Source of the DNA: Bacteroidaceae bacterium
GTDB taxonomy: Bacteria > Bacteroidota > Bacteroidia > Bacteroidales > Bacteroidaceae
Direction: 5' to 3'
Assembly (NCBI GenBank): GCA_017442185.1
Contig: JAFSAT010000018.1
Span: 62,001 to 126,000 of the forward strand
DNA: 64,000 nucleotides
The notes under the pieces were generated by a model. That model did not search any database. It saw only the letters and a list, made by a program, of their open reading frames with translations, and was not told where the DNA came from. Shown here piece after piece: positions 20,701-31,100 of this stretch; within the stretch, counting starts at the first letter, position 1, and each line of letters opens with the position of its first letter. The position numbers were made by a program, and so were the translations under genes.

Positions 20701-20827
20701 CAGGAGAGCCTGCCGGCAGATAATTCAGTTTATATGGTGTATACACGCTGTCGTTGTTGTTTGTTTTTTGTGACGAAGCATTTACACACATTGTCAGGCT
20801 TAACGCAATAAGAAGAATACGATTCAT
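17774..20827 (-). CDS. Secreted BNR-propeller protein with T9SS sorting domain
   Basis: A 1,017-residue exported protein. The signal peptide MNRILLIALSLTMCVNASSQ is followed by a helical N-terminal region (to about residue 130). A long region of BNR/VPS10-type beta-propeller repeats follows, with many Ser-x-Asp-Gly-Gly-x-Thr/Ser-Trp/Phe motifs such as STDGGNTW and SVDGGVSW. Next come a PKD-like domain (about 870-930) and a T9SS type-A C-terminal sorting domain ending GKLLIK. It should be exported through SprA and attached or released at the cell surface. No sialidase RIP motif or Asp-box catalytic set was identified, so glycosidase activity is not claimed. An ATG six bases upstream (20833) is an alternative start. 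It is a tandem paralogue of the next gene. Confidence 0.85.
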   Translation of the reverse strand: MNRILLIALSLTMCVNASSQKTNNNDSVYTPYKLNYLPAGSPAWMAQLARPQNLDYNAMVDSFNRYLEKNPEARRKTPTTKQVVNHFRRFQKAYARFVQPDGRIKLPSGEEYRREVKEINNEIKRQRMARAQGLHDTEQTVAPWSVVAPIETYDYIHKKMSPAQANIQRFKASASNPNVLYCGSETGMIFRTDDKGENWYPCNDGEWMGGEITTVDVSTTNPERVIAGAGGIYWISDDGGKNWRDITPTMYGYARTSVAQFMPGNDQIILAGDRSNLYLSTDGGNTWQWKLSGMVFDLKFSAQNPQVCYAAVEHEYSTVRLHKSVDGGVSWSVLDLGDEPLISARIGLSEAPTGADYVYLWACRRNHLSQPGPLYFSGPPLLYKSTDGGATFSVTDPVEQMEAVDKNGGQGYYDLVCTASATNPEHILVGILQLYRSTDGGATIENIGGYYGKFDLHCDMQYVQTNGAGDTWLSTDGGMIYSNDFFGEHAVAKLRGLYASEFWGFDMGWNEDVMVGGRNHNGNMSHMDRYNGASISMKGSERATGYVFLSNPKKIAFSDSENVLMPDDWTEEFVPFLDYWTYPKESSQHGMYFEFDPRYAKCFYIVQGSWDEEYKSLWRTTDDGASFSLVYNFDEPISAVAVSRSNPDKIVVGTRGHIYRSMDRGETFQEYMITEEMTMGYNYKIAVHPRNENEIWVNDGNPGGIWRTKDDGASWEKLDEGLTFANWEDKEETHIIGRFFLTGNEKNAAYAIAFTYGYLNETYTTPRGRVLYRDDYTDGWIDYSEGLPKVMNLNRMLPFYKEGLIRIATNNGIWQRELLDKDFMPIAQPLILNAGSGDNTAADYPRTINLDSYSIANQTNALWKWEISPEPLTIDSYEIRNPTITIAPDQTYDISLTVTTSVGSDTKKITGMIMGNNPVPEESEGETETSVSDMNGTRDLLLQPGNVVSTGDVLTFVPRNLSGIVEVNIFNSKGTVVLSNKSASTLKLNTAGLTPGVHFYMASDEQGYKKTGKLLIK

Positions 20828-20847
20828 TATCATACTGTCTGGTGTTT

Positions 20848-23800
20848 CTATTTTATAATAAATTGTCCGAAGAATTTCTGTGTGGCTGTTTTTATGGAGT
20901 ATATATACACTCCTTTGTCGAGTATGGGAAGTTGTACTTCCTCGATGGCTTCTTTTGAAGAGAGTGTGGCCGAATGTAAAAGATGACCTTTCGGGTTGTG
21001 AATGGTGATTGTGGCATCGCCGCAAAGTCCCGATGTGTAGAGGCTTAGTGGTTCGCCTTGCTCAAGCATCACATTTTGCGGGCCTACCTTGCCTGCACTT
21101 TTTTCATCTATCTCGGTGGGGACTCCGCTTACTGTTATCATCTTCTTTATAGTGCGACTATGGCTCCCGGCAGGAGTGGTGACGGTGAGCGTAACATCAT
21201 ACTCTCCGTTGCGCCCGAATACCACCTTGGGATTCCGCGCATCAGCATCGCTCACGCTGAAAGGTTCCGGCGAGAAGCTCCATTGCCACCGGGTGTTTTC
21301 ATCTTGGTGCACAATGCTGTAACTGTCGAACTGTACCTCCATGTGAGGGTTCGCCGAAATATCGCCACTGCCCAAATTCAGCGCCATGGGCTGAGCCACC
21401 GGACGAAAATCGCGGTGGTAGAGCGGAGCCTCCCACACTCCTTGGTCTGTGGCCATACGCAGCACTGCATCCTTATAAAAAGGCACCACCTTTGTTATGC
21501 GGGCGCCGGGGTTCAATCCGCTCGAATAATCTATAAAATCGCTCATGCTGTTATCCTTGAAAAATATGTGTGCTCCTTCGTATGTGGTAAGGTATATGCT
21601 GCCATGATTATCGCCTACAAGTATCACCTGATGTATCTTGTGCGCGGCTGCACTGCCTATGTTCATGGGTGCCCAGCTGTCACCTCCGTCGAAGCTCTCT
21701 GCAACAGCTCCGGCAATATCGTGGCATACCATTATCACGTGATTCTCGTTGTTCGGGTCTACGGTGACACGTGTAAACGGCATACGCCATGTGTGCTCGG
21801 GGAAAGGTTGTGCAGGACATACCTCAAACGAAAGACCGCCATCTCTTGAACGCCACACATTGTATGTGCCGGCAATATACATGTAATCGGGGTTGGAACG
21901 TGCAAACTCATAATTAAAGAAGTTCTCTGCATCGCTGTCGAATACTTTTTGGAATGACTGTCCCTCGTCGTATGACATATATCCCTCGTAGTAATTTGTC
22001 TTGTCCTGAAAGAAAATTTTAAGAGCGTAGCGAGGGTCGGTTGCAATTTCGCCATTTATGCGCAGAGCCTCGTATGGCGCCTTGTCGAAAAACCATGTGC
22101 GGTAGTCCTCTTTTATCTCTCCATCCATTGTGCGCGGCATGATGCGTGTGCCTGCATCCGAGTAAAATACTTTCCAAGGATTGCTGCGCATCACATAGCC
22201 GGTTGGCATTTCTACACCACCCACATGCAGTGAATTGCCCTCTCCATACGTTTTTGCGTGGACAACATCTCCATTGTGCCAACGTCCTGCTGCCATCACA
22301 TCTTCGTTCCAGCCAATGCCTAATCCTTGATAATCGGATGCGTATATTCCGGAATATCTGTCTTGGCCTTTCGTTTCAAAAAAATCGGCCGAGTATTTTA
22401 TGCCTCCGTCATTGCAAACCCATGTGTCGCCGCATGGATGCACCGCAATATCCTGTATGTCGCAGTGCATCCAGTCGCTGCGCTGATAGCCTCCTATACC
22501 TCCATCGGTGTATGTGGTAGCACCCTCTTCGGTGGAGCGATAGAGTGAGCATAATCCGAATAGAACGTGGCGCGGGTCTTTTGCCGAGGCACCAATCATC
22601 ATGTCAAAATATCCTTGTCCGCCTGTTTCATCAAGAAAGGGAGAGAATGTGTTGTGACCGTGGCGACTGCCCTTGAACACAGTCTTATCTGTCCATGTCT
22701 CGCCTGCGTCAACTGATACAAGCACCGATGGTGTGCCTTTGCCGCCATATAAACCTGTATTATAATAATAGGGGTCACTTGTTGTGATGGCATATAGGTG
22801 ATTCTCGCCGCCGGGTGCGCAACTAACTGCCAGACGTCCGCAAATGACAGAGCTGACGGGAAATTCCGTACTTGTCCAACTGTGTCCGCCGTCGGTTGAG
22901 ATATAGGGCTTGGCCCACCAATCGTCATTCTCGCGGCGCAGCAAATAGATGCGAGATGGATTCCCGGGCTGCAATTCGTGGTCAAAGCAAAGTCCCGACA
23001 GGGTGCAAGTGAAGTTCTTTCCGCCATCGGTTGAAATGAAGAAACCGTTGTACTGATTTTTAATCTCTTTGCCACCTGTGGATGCAGTTACATATTGGAC
23101 ATTATCCGGATTTATGCGAATGGAATTTACTCGTCCTTCGATATTACCGCACCGTGTCCAACTATCACCGCCGTCGATGCTTTTCCATAGCCAAGGCCCG
23201 CCACCTACATATACAGTGTTCTTGTCGGTAGGGTCGATGGCAATGCTGAATATAGGGCCGCCGAAATTGTGTTGCGGTGCGCATGGTTGCCAACTTTCAC
23301 CATGGTCTGTGGTTTTAAAAACCACGCCCGACTCTGTGCCGCAATATAGCGTTGCACTGTCGCTGAGGCTCACTGCAATGCGATAGACGCACACTTGTGA
23401 ATCTTTTTGCTTAACTGTGCCATTCTCGTTTTTATAGGTTCGGTTAGGCCCTATGTTACGCCACAACTGTTCATTTGCACCCTCTCGGTCTTTTGTCCTA
23501 CGCATTAATGAAACGCGAGCATTCATCGCATCTACTTTTGCGCGATATTCCTCCATTGTCGGGAGTATTATACTTCCATCGGGCGCGACAAAACGACGAT
23601 AGGCACTCATCCATCTGCGATAGAAGTTTACAGCTTGTTTATTATCAAGAGTTTTTACTCGTGCATCGACATCATTGGCTGTCCATTGTTGATACAGTTG
23701 CTGCATCTCGTGAAAATTAACATCCGATGGAGCATCAACAATGCGCTGCATCCACTGTGGGGCATTCTTTGGAAGCGGCTCAGCCATATATGGATCGTAG

Positions 23801-23883
23801 CGCAACACATTATCGCCGTTTTGTGCTGCAATGTATAGTGTTGAAACCGATGCAAGAAAAAAGAGTAGCTTAAATCTCATCAT
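20848..23883 (-). CDS. Secreted BNR-propeller protein with T9SS sorting domain (paralogue)
   Basis: A 1,011-residue paralogue of the downstream neighbour with the same domain order: signal peptide (about 1-20, ending YIAAQ), an N-terminal region with a shared APQWMQRIV/SPAWMAQLA-type motif, BNR/VPS10 propeller repeats (STDGGKNF, STDGGHSW, SVDAGETW), a PKD-like domain near 865-925 and a T9SS sorting domain ending GQFIIK. It lies 20 bp upstream of the other copy, so both are probably on one transcript from the -7 box at 23903-23910. Function unknown: propellers of this kind bind proteins or glycans. Divergence along the whole length indicates an old duplication. Confidence 0.85.
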   Translation of the reverse strand: MMRFKLLFFLASVSTLYIAAQNGDNVLRYDPYMAEPLPKNAPQWMQRIVDAPSDVNFHEMQQLYQQWTANDVDARVKTLDNKQAVNFYRRWMSAYRRFVAPDGSIILPTMEEYRAKVDAMNARVSLMRRTKDREGANEQLWRNIGPNRTYKNENGTVKQKDSQVCVYRIAVSLSDSATLYCGTESGVVFKTTDHGESWQPCAPQHNFGGPIFSIAIDPTDKNTVYVGGGPWLWKSIDGGDSWTRCGNIEGRVNSIRINPDNVQYVTASTGGKEIKNQYNGFFISTDGGKNFTCTLSGLCFDHELQPGNPSRIYLLRRENDDWWAKPYISTDGGHSWTSTEFPVSSVICGRLAVSCAPGGENHLYAITTSDPYYYNTGLYGGKGTPSVLVSVDAGETWTDKTVFKGSRHGHNTFSPFLDETGGQGYFDMMIGASAKDPRHVLFGLCSLYRSTEEGATTYTDGGIGGYQRSDWMHCDIQDIAVHPCGDTWVCNDGGIKYSADFFETKGQDRYSGIYASDYQGLGIGWNEDVMAAGRWHNGDVVHAKTYGEGNSLHVGGVEMPTGYVMRSNPWKVFYSDAGTRIMPRTMDGEIKEDYRTWFFDKAPYEALRINGEIATDPRYALKIFFQDKTNYYEGYMSYDEGQSFQKVFDSDAENFFNYEFARSNPDYMYIAGTYNVWRSRDGGLSFEVCPAQPFPEHTWRMPFTRVTVDPNNENHVIMVCHDIAGAVAESFDGGDSWAPMNIGSAAAHKIHQVILVGDNHGSIYLTTYEGAHIFFKDNSMSDFIDYSSGLNPGARITKVVPFYKDAVLRMATDQGVWEAPLYHRDFRPVAQPMALNLGSGDISANPHMEVQFDSYSIVHQDENTRWQWSFSPEPFSVSDADARNPKVVFGRNGEYDVTLTVTTPAGSHSRTIKKMITVSGVPTEIDEKSAGKVGPQNVMLEQGEPLSLYTSGLCGDATITIHNPKGHLLHSATLSSKEAIEEVQLPILDKGVYIYSIKTATQKFFGQFIIK

Positions 23884-23902
23884 ACATTAGTGTTAAATTT
23901 AA

Positions 23903-23910
23903 CAAAATTA
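23903..23910 (-). promoter_or_regulatory. -7 box for the BNR gene pair
   Basis: TAATTTTG on the minus strand matches TAnnTTTG and lies 20 bp upstream of the ATG of the first BNR gene. Confidence 0.55.
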
Positions 23911-24066
23911 ACTGCAATATTATCATATTTACACAGAAAACACAAATAAAACTATTACAAATAATGTTAACGATTATATTTAATTATTAAATAACAAGGC
24001 TCCCTGTTTTTGTGCATCTGCAACAATATTATTAATCAATATCTCGCAGAGTATAAAATAAAACAC

Positions 24067-24074
24067 TATCTTTG
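24067..24074 (+). promoter_or_regulatory. -7 box for the L-serine dehydratase gene
   Basis: TATCTTTG, a perfect TAnnTTTG match, lies 27 bp before the ATG. Confidence 0.6.
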
Positions 24075-24101
24075 TAAATAGTATAATAAGAGAAAAACAA
24101 A

Positions 24102-25316
24102 ATGAAATCTTTACGTTCACTATTCAGAATAGGGCTGGGGCCATCCAGCAGCCACACAATGGGCCCAAACAGAGCCGCAAAGAAATTTGCCGAACGCTGT
24201 CCGCATCCCGACAGTTATCGCGTCACACTCTATGGGAGTCTTGCTGCAACAGGTGAAGGCCACATGACAGACAAGGCCATAATAGAGGTGCTTGAGCCTA
24301 TTGCCCCACTCGAAATAATATGGAAGCCCACAGAATTTTTACCGTTTCATCCAAACGGAATGAAGTTTGAAGGGCTCAAAGATGGTAAAACCATAGACGA
24401 ATGGGTAATATACAGCATTGGCGGCGGAGAACTTGCCAACGAAACGACCACAAAGAACGAAGAGGATATATATCCGCTCACCACAATACAGGATATAATG
24501 GAGTGGTGCGACGAAACAGGATGCAGCTTTTGGGAATATGTCGAGAAATACGAGGGCCCAGAAATATGGGACTTTCTCTCCAACGTATGGCAGACAATGA
24601 AAGAGACCATAAAACGCGGGCTTGAGCACGAAGGAGTGCTCCCCGGCGGATTGGGCATACAACGCAAAGCCTGCACCTATATGCTGAAGGCTGCCTCGTA
24701 CAGTGCCTCGGTGAAGAGCAAAGCCAAGGTGTATGCCTACGCATTGGCAACATCCGAAGAGAATGCAAGCGGAACCACTGTGGTTACAGCACCCACCTGC
24801 GGCTCATGCGGAGTATTGCCGGCTGTGCTATATCACCTGTCACAAGAACACATCAGCAGCGAACCTCGAATATTGCGTGCTATTGCAACGGCAGGCCTTT
24901 TCGGAAACATAGCAAAAGAGAATGCTTCAATATCGGGGGCCGACGTAGGCTGTCAAGGAGAGGTGGGCGTTGCATGCGCAATGGCAGCGGCAGCAGCATG
25001 TCAACTCTTCGGCGGAACCATCACACAAATAGAATATGCCGCAGAAATGGGGCTTGAGCATCACCTTGGCCTTACATGCGACCCGATGTGCGGACTTGTT
25101 CAGGTCCCCTGCATAGAGCGCAATGCAATAGCCGCGTCGCGCGCACTCGACGCATGCACATATGCAACCCTCTCGGATGGCAAGCACAAGGTCAACTACG
25201 ATCATATTGTAGAGGTTATGCGTGAGACGGGACACGACCTGCCCTCACTCTACAAAGAGACCTCTACGGGTGGTATTGCCAAAATCAGCAGTAAATTACG
25301 CAAAAGCAAAAAATAA
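24102..25316 (+). CDS. sdaA: L-serine ammonia-lyase (iron-sulfur dehydratase)
   Basis: A 404-residue single-chain L-serine dehydratase, which converts L-serine to pyruvate and ammonia using an oxygen-sensitive [4Fe-4S] cluster. The N-terminal motif GPSSSHTMGP is at residues 13-22. The C-terminal half has the conserved GCQGEVGVACAMAAAA segment and the cysteines of CDPMCGLVQVPC, typical cluster ligands, plus PTCGSCG. Length is slightly below the usual single-chain enzyme, but both domains are present. It forms its own transcription unit with a promoter box at 24067 and a strong hairpin after it. The pyruvate produced could feed the NifJ enzyme at 60-63.6 kb. Confidence 0.93.
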   Translation: MKSLRSLFRIGLGPSSSHTMGPNRAAKKFAERCPHPDSYRVTLYGSLAATGEGHMTDKAIIEVLEPIAPLEIIWKPTEFLPFHPNGMKFEGLKDGKTIDEWVIYSIGGGELANETTTKNEEDIYPLTTIQDIMEWCDETGCSFWEYVEKYEGPEIWDFLSNVWQTMKETIKRGLEHEGVLPGGLGIQRKACTYMLKAASYSASVKSKAKVYAYALATSEENASGTTVVTAPTCGSCGVLPAVLYHLSQEHISSEPRILRAIATAGLFGNIAKENASISGADVGCQGEVGVACAMAAAAACQLFGGTITQIEYAAEMGLEHHLGLTCDPMCGLVQVPCIERNAIAASRALDACTYATLSDGKHKVNYDHIVEVMRETGHDLPSLYKETSTGGIAKISSKLRKSKK

Positions 25317-25332
25317 AAAAACAGAGTCAGCT

Positions 25333-25384
25333 TGCTTCTCTATTTCTATTGTGCATACGTCTGCACAATAGAAATAGAGAAGCA
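25333..25384 (+). terminator. 23-bp perfect inverted repeat after sdaA
   Basis: Bases 25333-25355 and 25362-25384 are exact reverse complements with a 6-base loop, TACGTC. It lies 17 bases past the sdaA stop. There is no U-run immediately after it on the plus strand, so it may act as an mRNA-end stabiliser as well as, or instead of, a classical terminator. Confidence 0.65.
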
Positions 25385-25437
25385 TAATCGGCTGCTCGAC
25401 AGGTATATTAGAAATTTAAACAACCTCTTATAAGAAT

Positions 25438-25731
25438 ATGAATTTTAATTACTCCGGAATATTGATAGGCGTTGCAACGTTTCTTATCATAGGACTTTTT
25501 CATCCCCTTGTGATAAAGGCCGAATATTATATAGGTGTAAAAAGTTGGTGGCTTTTTTTGCTTCTCGGTGTTGTAGCGGCAGCAGCATCGTTACTTATAG
25601 AAAATCTAACGGCATCCGTTCTGTTGGGTGTTGTGGCTTTTTCGTCTTTCTGGAGCATAGGTGAGGTGTTTGAACAGAGGAAAAGGGTAGAGAAGGGTTG
25701 GTTCCCTAAGAATCCCAAACGAAAAAAGTGA
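25438..25731 (+). CDS. DUF4491 family small membrane protein
   Basis: A 97-residue inner-membrane protein with about three hydrophobic segments (roughly residues 7-25, 38-52 and 57-73) and a basic C-terminal tail ending GWFPKNPKRKK. It matches the DUF4491 family, recognised by the opening SGILIGVATFLIIGLFHP and the EQRKRVEKGWFPKNP end. Function unknown. It sits alone between sdaA and the BspA-like genes. Confidence 0.82.
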   Translation: MNFNYSGILIGVATFLIIGLFHPLVIKAEYYIGVKSWWLFLLLGVVAAAASLLIENLTASVLLGVVAFSSFWSIGEVFEQRKRVEKGWFPKNPKRKK

Positions 25732-25820
25732 TTGCCGCCCTTTTTATGCAGTGAGGATTTTGATTTTCAGCCGCAACTGTTAAAAGTTTTTCTAAAGAAA
25801 GAATTGTTATTAATTTTTGT

Positions 25821-25828
25821 TAACTTTG
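25821..25828 (+). promoter_or_regulatory. -7 box for the BspA-like gene pair
   Basis: TAACTTTG matches TAnnTTTG and lies about 66 bp before the ATG of the first BspA-like gene. Confidence 0.6.
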
Positions 25829-25894
25829 CAGCTTTATTTTAAATAGGTGTCTCGCGAGAGTATGAATCGTTCGCGAGTTGATGTCGTATAAAGT

Positions 25895-28153
25895 ATGAAT
25901 AAGTTAACTGTATTATGTGCAGCACTATCGGCTGTGCTGTTTTTTTTGTTCTGCCCGGTGAGTGCGCAGGATGATTCATTTGTTTATGGCGATTACAGGT
26001 ATCGTACGTTGGATAATGGCTGTGTAGAGCTTTTATCGCGTGGTGTATCATCTGCCGAATCTGCCAAGCGACTTGCAGTGCCGGCTGTAGTCCCTCGTAA
26101 CGGCAGTGACAGCCCTATTCAGAGTATAGCGCCCTCGGCTTTTAGGGGAGATACTGCATTGATTGAAGTTGTGTTGCCCGAGGGGCTTATCAGTGTATGA
26201 GAAAAGGCTTTCTTGGGATGCACGTCGTTGAAGTCTGTCAGCCTGCCGTCATCTTTGCGTTCTATCGGACGTTTCGCTTTCTACGGAGCAATCACTTTGT
26301 CGGATATGAATATTCCCCCCTCGGTAGAAATTATCGGGCGTCAGGCTTTCGGAAATACCGCATGGTGGATTGGGCGCAGTGTCGAAGGTGCCAATTACAT
26401 AAACTCGGTTTTATATGCTTATTGCGGATATATGCCTCTGGCTACACATTTTCAGGTGCCTGATGGCACTATCTCTATAACAGAGGAACTTTTTGCCGAT
26501 TATGCAAATTTACATGCGGTATCTTTACCAAGCAGTTTAAAGCATATAGGTGAAGCGGCTTTCAGAAACTGTATATCGTTAAAATCAATCTCCCTACCCG
26601 ATTCACTGACCGAGCTGCCGGCATTTTTGTTCGACAGATGTATTAATCTTGCAAATGTGAACATGTCGGATAATGTAACGACGATAGGGGATTGCTGCTT
26701 TGCCGGTTGTACTTCGCTCACAGCTGTTACAATGCCGCTAAGACTGTTATCGGGCGGAAGAGATGTCTTTGTAGGCTGCTCTTCGTTAAAAACCGTCACA
26801 TTCAACACTTTTGTGGGTCTTGATTGGGGCCTGTGGTTTGGCGAGAACAGTTCGATTGAGAAAATAATAATAGGCCGAAACGTAAATAAAATTCCATCAG
26901 GCTCCTTTTCAAAATTCAAGACAGTATCTAATCTTGAATATGCAGCTGTATCGGCAAGCTCGGCCGAGCGTGCTTTTGAGGGGATGGAGGCTCTTTCCGA
27001 GATTGTGGTGAGCAGTGGAGTGAAAGTGCTGCCCGATGCCCTGTTTGCCGGATTGAGAGGATTGCGCAAAGTAACATTGCCATCATCGTTGATGGCAGTG
27101 GGAGTGGGTTGTTTCGAGAAGTGTGATGTGCTCGATGGTGTCTCTTTTCCGGAGTCGACCATGTTGGCCGAGCGTCTCTTTGCCGATTGTTCTTCGTTGA
27201 CAGAGATTACGTTGCCCGCTTCGTCGAAAATTTTGCCTGCAAGAATCTTCTCAGGTTGTAAATCTTTAAAATCGGTGAAATTGCCGCAGAGTATAGAGAC
27301 AATAGGCGAGCGTGCTTTTGAGAATTGCGTATCTCTCGGTTATATGGAGCTGCCCGAGAACCTTAGAACCACAGGTGATGAATTGTTTGCCGGATGTGAG
27401 TCGCTCGATAATGTGACAGTGCCTGCGGCACTCGACAGCATGGGGCGCGATATGTTTGCCGGATGTGAAAGGTTGCGCCGAGTGGCATTGGCCGACGGAC
27501 TTACAAAATTGGGCGATGGAATGTTCAAAGGATGCAAGGCTATTGCTCGTATGCCGATGCCGGCCTCTCTTAAAGTAATAGGTAACTGCACGTTCAGCGG
27601 CTGCTCTTCGCTCACCACCGTTACTCTGCCTGCGGCACTTGAAGTGTTGGGCGATTCTGCTTTCAGCCGTTGTGCGCTCACCGAGGTTACAATTCCCTCT
27701 GCGGTAAAGCAGATTGGGTGCAGCCCGTTCGGATATTGTCGCGGATTGAAAGAGATTAACGTGGCAGATGGAAATAAACATTTTGCTGTGAAAAACGATG
27801 CTCTCTGCGACATTGAAAATACAACACTTTATCAAGTTCCTTGCATGAGCGTTAAAGATAAGTACAATGTTCATAAGTATGTAACAGTTGTAAAAGCAGG
27901 TGCTTTTGATGGCTGTACCTCTTTGTCGGAAGTTACCTTTGGTGCAGCGGTAAAAGAGCTTGGGTCGCGTCTTTTCGGTGGATGTATAAGAATAGTTGAG
28001 ATTAAATCAAAGGCTGTGACTCCGCCTGTTTGTTCAGAAGATACATTCGATGATATAAGAAAAATAACCACAGTGTTGTCGGTGCCAGGAAAGGGACTTG
28101 CCGACTACAAGGCTGCCATAGGTTGGAGCAGTTTCGGAAAAATCACAGATTAA
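25895..28153 (+). pseudogene. BspA-like LRR surface protein, broken by in-frame TGA
   Basis: A single reading frame of 753 codons interrupted by one TGA at 26198-26200 (codon 102). The part before has a signal peptide (ending CPVSAQ) and the first LRR. The part after continues the leucine-rich repeats in the same frame with no insertion or deletion. The repeat pattern expects glycine (…SV-G-EKAF…), so a GGA-to-TGA change explains the break. The rest is BspA/Treponema-type LRR_5 repeats with the CTSL-x-x-V-x-LP pattern, ending in the usual VPGKGLADYK-like cap. Other genes here stop at TGA, so UGA is not a sense codon. The downstream fragment has no signal peptide and would not be exported alone. 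Confidence 0.88.
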
Positions 28154-28161
28154 TACAGGAT

Positions 28162-31100
28162 ATGAGATATTTTGATTATACAAAACTATTGCTTGCACTT
28201 ATATTGTTTGCAGGCAATGTGAGAGCCGAACATTTCGGTGTTAACAACATAAGATACAATACCCTCTCGGGAAGCGAGGTCGAAGTGCTTGGATATGTAG
28301 GTAACACACAGACTTTGGTTCTTCCCTCTACTGTGCAAGCCGACAGTATAACATACAAGGTGGTGCGTATTGCACAGAATGCTTTTAAAGGCTCCATCAT
28401 GTTAGAGACTGTTCAGCTGCCCGATAGTGTAAGAGAAATAGGCGCGGCTGCTTTTGCCGAGTGCACAGCCTTGGACAATATCTCGTTCCCGGCAACTTTG
28501 GAACTTATCGACTCGGCAGCGTTCAGAGGATGCTCGTCGTTTGATGCAATGGAATTTAAAGGTGGCAACACATTTATCGGTAAAGGAGCCTTTGACGGAA
28601 CAGCTTGGTATTCAAGGCAGCCCGACGGTGTGATATACATTAATAATTCGCTCTACACATATAAAGGAGCAATGCCCGAGGGTACAGAAATATTTGTAAG
28701 AGATTATACACACAGTATCAGCGACGGCGCCTTTGATGGTTGTTCAAATCTTGAATATGTGGGTCTTTCACATGGATTGAAACGCATAGGCAAATACGCT
28801 TTTCGTGGCTGTAAGGGGCTGTCGACGCTCTATTTGCCCGAAACAGTTGTCAGCATTGGTTCCGAGGCTTTTCGCGGTTGCTATGGTGTTTCCAAGGTAA
28901 ACATACCTCAAGGACTTTTGGATATTGGCGGCGGAGCTTTCACGGTGGAGCAGTGCCGTAATTTTGCCGACAAAGACGGACTTATTTATATAGGCAATGT
29001 TCTATATGGTTGCAACACCGATGCCTCGTCCGACATAAAGGTAAAAGAGGGTACTATGGTAATAGCTCCGGGAGCCATGAGAGGGTGTGTCTCAATAAAA
29101 TCGTTGCATTTGCCATCGACACTTGTGGAGATATCCGACAGTGCTTTCATGGGGTGTGTTTCGTTGCAGAAAGTGAACATTCCTGCCAATGTGAAGAGTC
29201 TGGGTAAATATATATTCAAGGATTGTAGCTGTTTAACGAGTGTCACTATAGATGCGCAGTTGCGTACATTCTCGCGTGGAATGTTCCAGGGCTGTTCATC
29301 ATTGACTTCAATTGCGTTTCATGCCTCGCTCCAAGAGGTGGCGCCTTATGCTTTTGCGGGGTGTGGCTTCAAGAATCTCACCCTGCCAGAGGGGGTGTTG
29401 CTCGTTGATACCTTGTCATTCTCTTCGTGCAACAATCTGACAGAGCTCAGTTTGCCGGCAAGCATCAAGAGCATGGCGACAAAATCGTTTGCCGAGTGTA
29501 AAGTATTGGGAAAGGTCTTTTATGGAGCAGAGAATTGCCAAATATCTAATTCTACTTTTACAGGCTGTGATGCTCTGAAGGTGCTTGAGATTGGCAAGGG
29601 TGTAAAAAAGATTATAGCAAATGCCTTTTCGTCTCTGCATAGTTTAAGGATTGTGGAGCTTGCAGCCGACGGAATTTCTATGCGTAGTGCATTCAGCGGA
29701 AATATGGGGGTAGACAGTGTAAGAATTGTCGACGGTGTGAGCACTGTTCCCGACTATGCTTTTACCGAACTGAAGAAACTATCTTCGCTTGTCCTGCCAT
29801 CTACGGTGACTTTTGTGGGCGAGGGGGCTTTTAAGGGTTGTGACGCTTTATCAAAAGTAGTACTCTCTGAAAAAACCGACACAGTCATGCCGTTGGCATT
29901 TTCCGATTGTGCAATGCTGAGCAACATGCGCTTTCCTAATTCGTTGAAATATATCGGCCATTCGGCATTTGCTAACTGTGCTTCGTTGAAGGCTGTAGAT
30001 ATGCCGGGTAGCATCGGGGTTGTTGACTCTTTGGTGTTTACCGGTTGTTCATCGCTTGCGGAACTTGCAATAGGCGATGGAATTGAGAGTATAGGTTATG
30101 GTGCTTTTAAGGAGTGTGCCATGTTGAACAGTATAATTGTCTATGGAAAGGGCGTCACAGACATTCAGGATTATGCTTTTTTCAAGTGCTCCTCGCTTAA
30201 AGCCTTTCCATTCAAGGATATGCGTGTCCTCCGAAGTATCGGGGCTTACTCATTCTCTGCCACTCCCGTTGATACACTTTATATGCTTAACACTGTGAAA
30301 AAAGTGGGTGATTATGCTTTTGCCGATTGTAAAGAACTTAAAATGGTTTCTTTAGGCGATAGTTTGGAGCATGTAGGTGAAAGAGCGTTCAGCGGTTGTA
30401 GCGGAATAGATGCCTTGCTGCTGCCCGATTTGCTATCGTATATTGGCGATGAGGCTTTCAGAGGTTGCAGTAAAATGAAGAATGTGTTTATCAAAGGAGG
30501 CATTACCTCTATGGGCGACGGTGTATTTTCGGAGTGTACCTCTCTCGAAGGTGTCTTGATGGATAATACATTGTCTCTCCTTGGAGATAGAATGTTCAGC
30601 GGATGCACCGCCCTCAAAGAAGTTACCGTACCACCGGGTGTTACATGCTTGAACGACAGTATATTTATAGGGTGCACAGCGCTCAGCGCCGTATATCTGA
30701 AGGATGGCCTTGAGAATATAGGAGCAAGGGCTTTTGCCGGTTGCAGCAGTCTTGCCTCCATAAAACTGCCATCTACACTAAAAGAGATAGGATTCTGTGC
30801 ATTTGGCGAGAGTGGGCTTGCCACCATTTATTTGGGAGTGAGCAGATATTTTGCACTTGGCGAAGATGGTTATTTATATAATAAAGGACGTACCACGCTG
30901 ATGCTTGTTCCTCCTGCCACTACAGCCAAAGAGGTAGTGCTGCCCGATGAATTGCAAAGTATCGCAGACTGTGCATTCTACGGTTGCAGGCATATCGAAA
31001 GGCTCGAAGTGCCGGAGAGCCTTTATCGTATAGGCGATTATGCGTTTGCCTATTGTGTGGGTCTGCGCGAGATGGAATTTTCCACCGAATCAGCTCCACG

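Noticed and set aside
25895-28153. UGA read as glycine (alternative code) in the BspA-like gene
   Set aside because: Several other genes here end at TGA at the expected place, including the next LRR gene and mrp, so the standard meaning holds.
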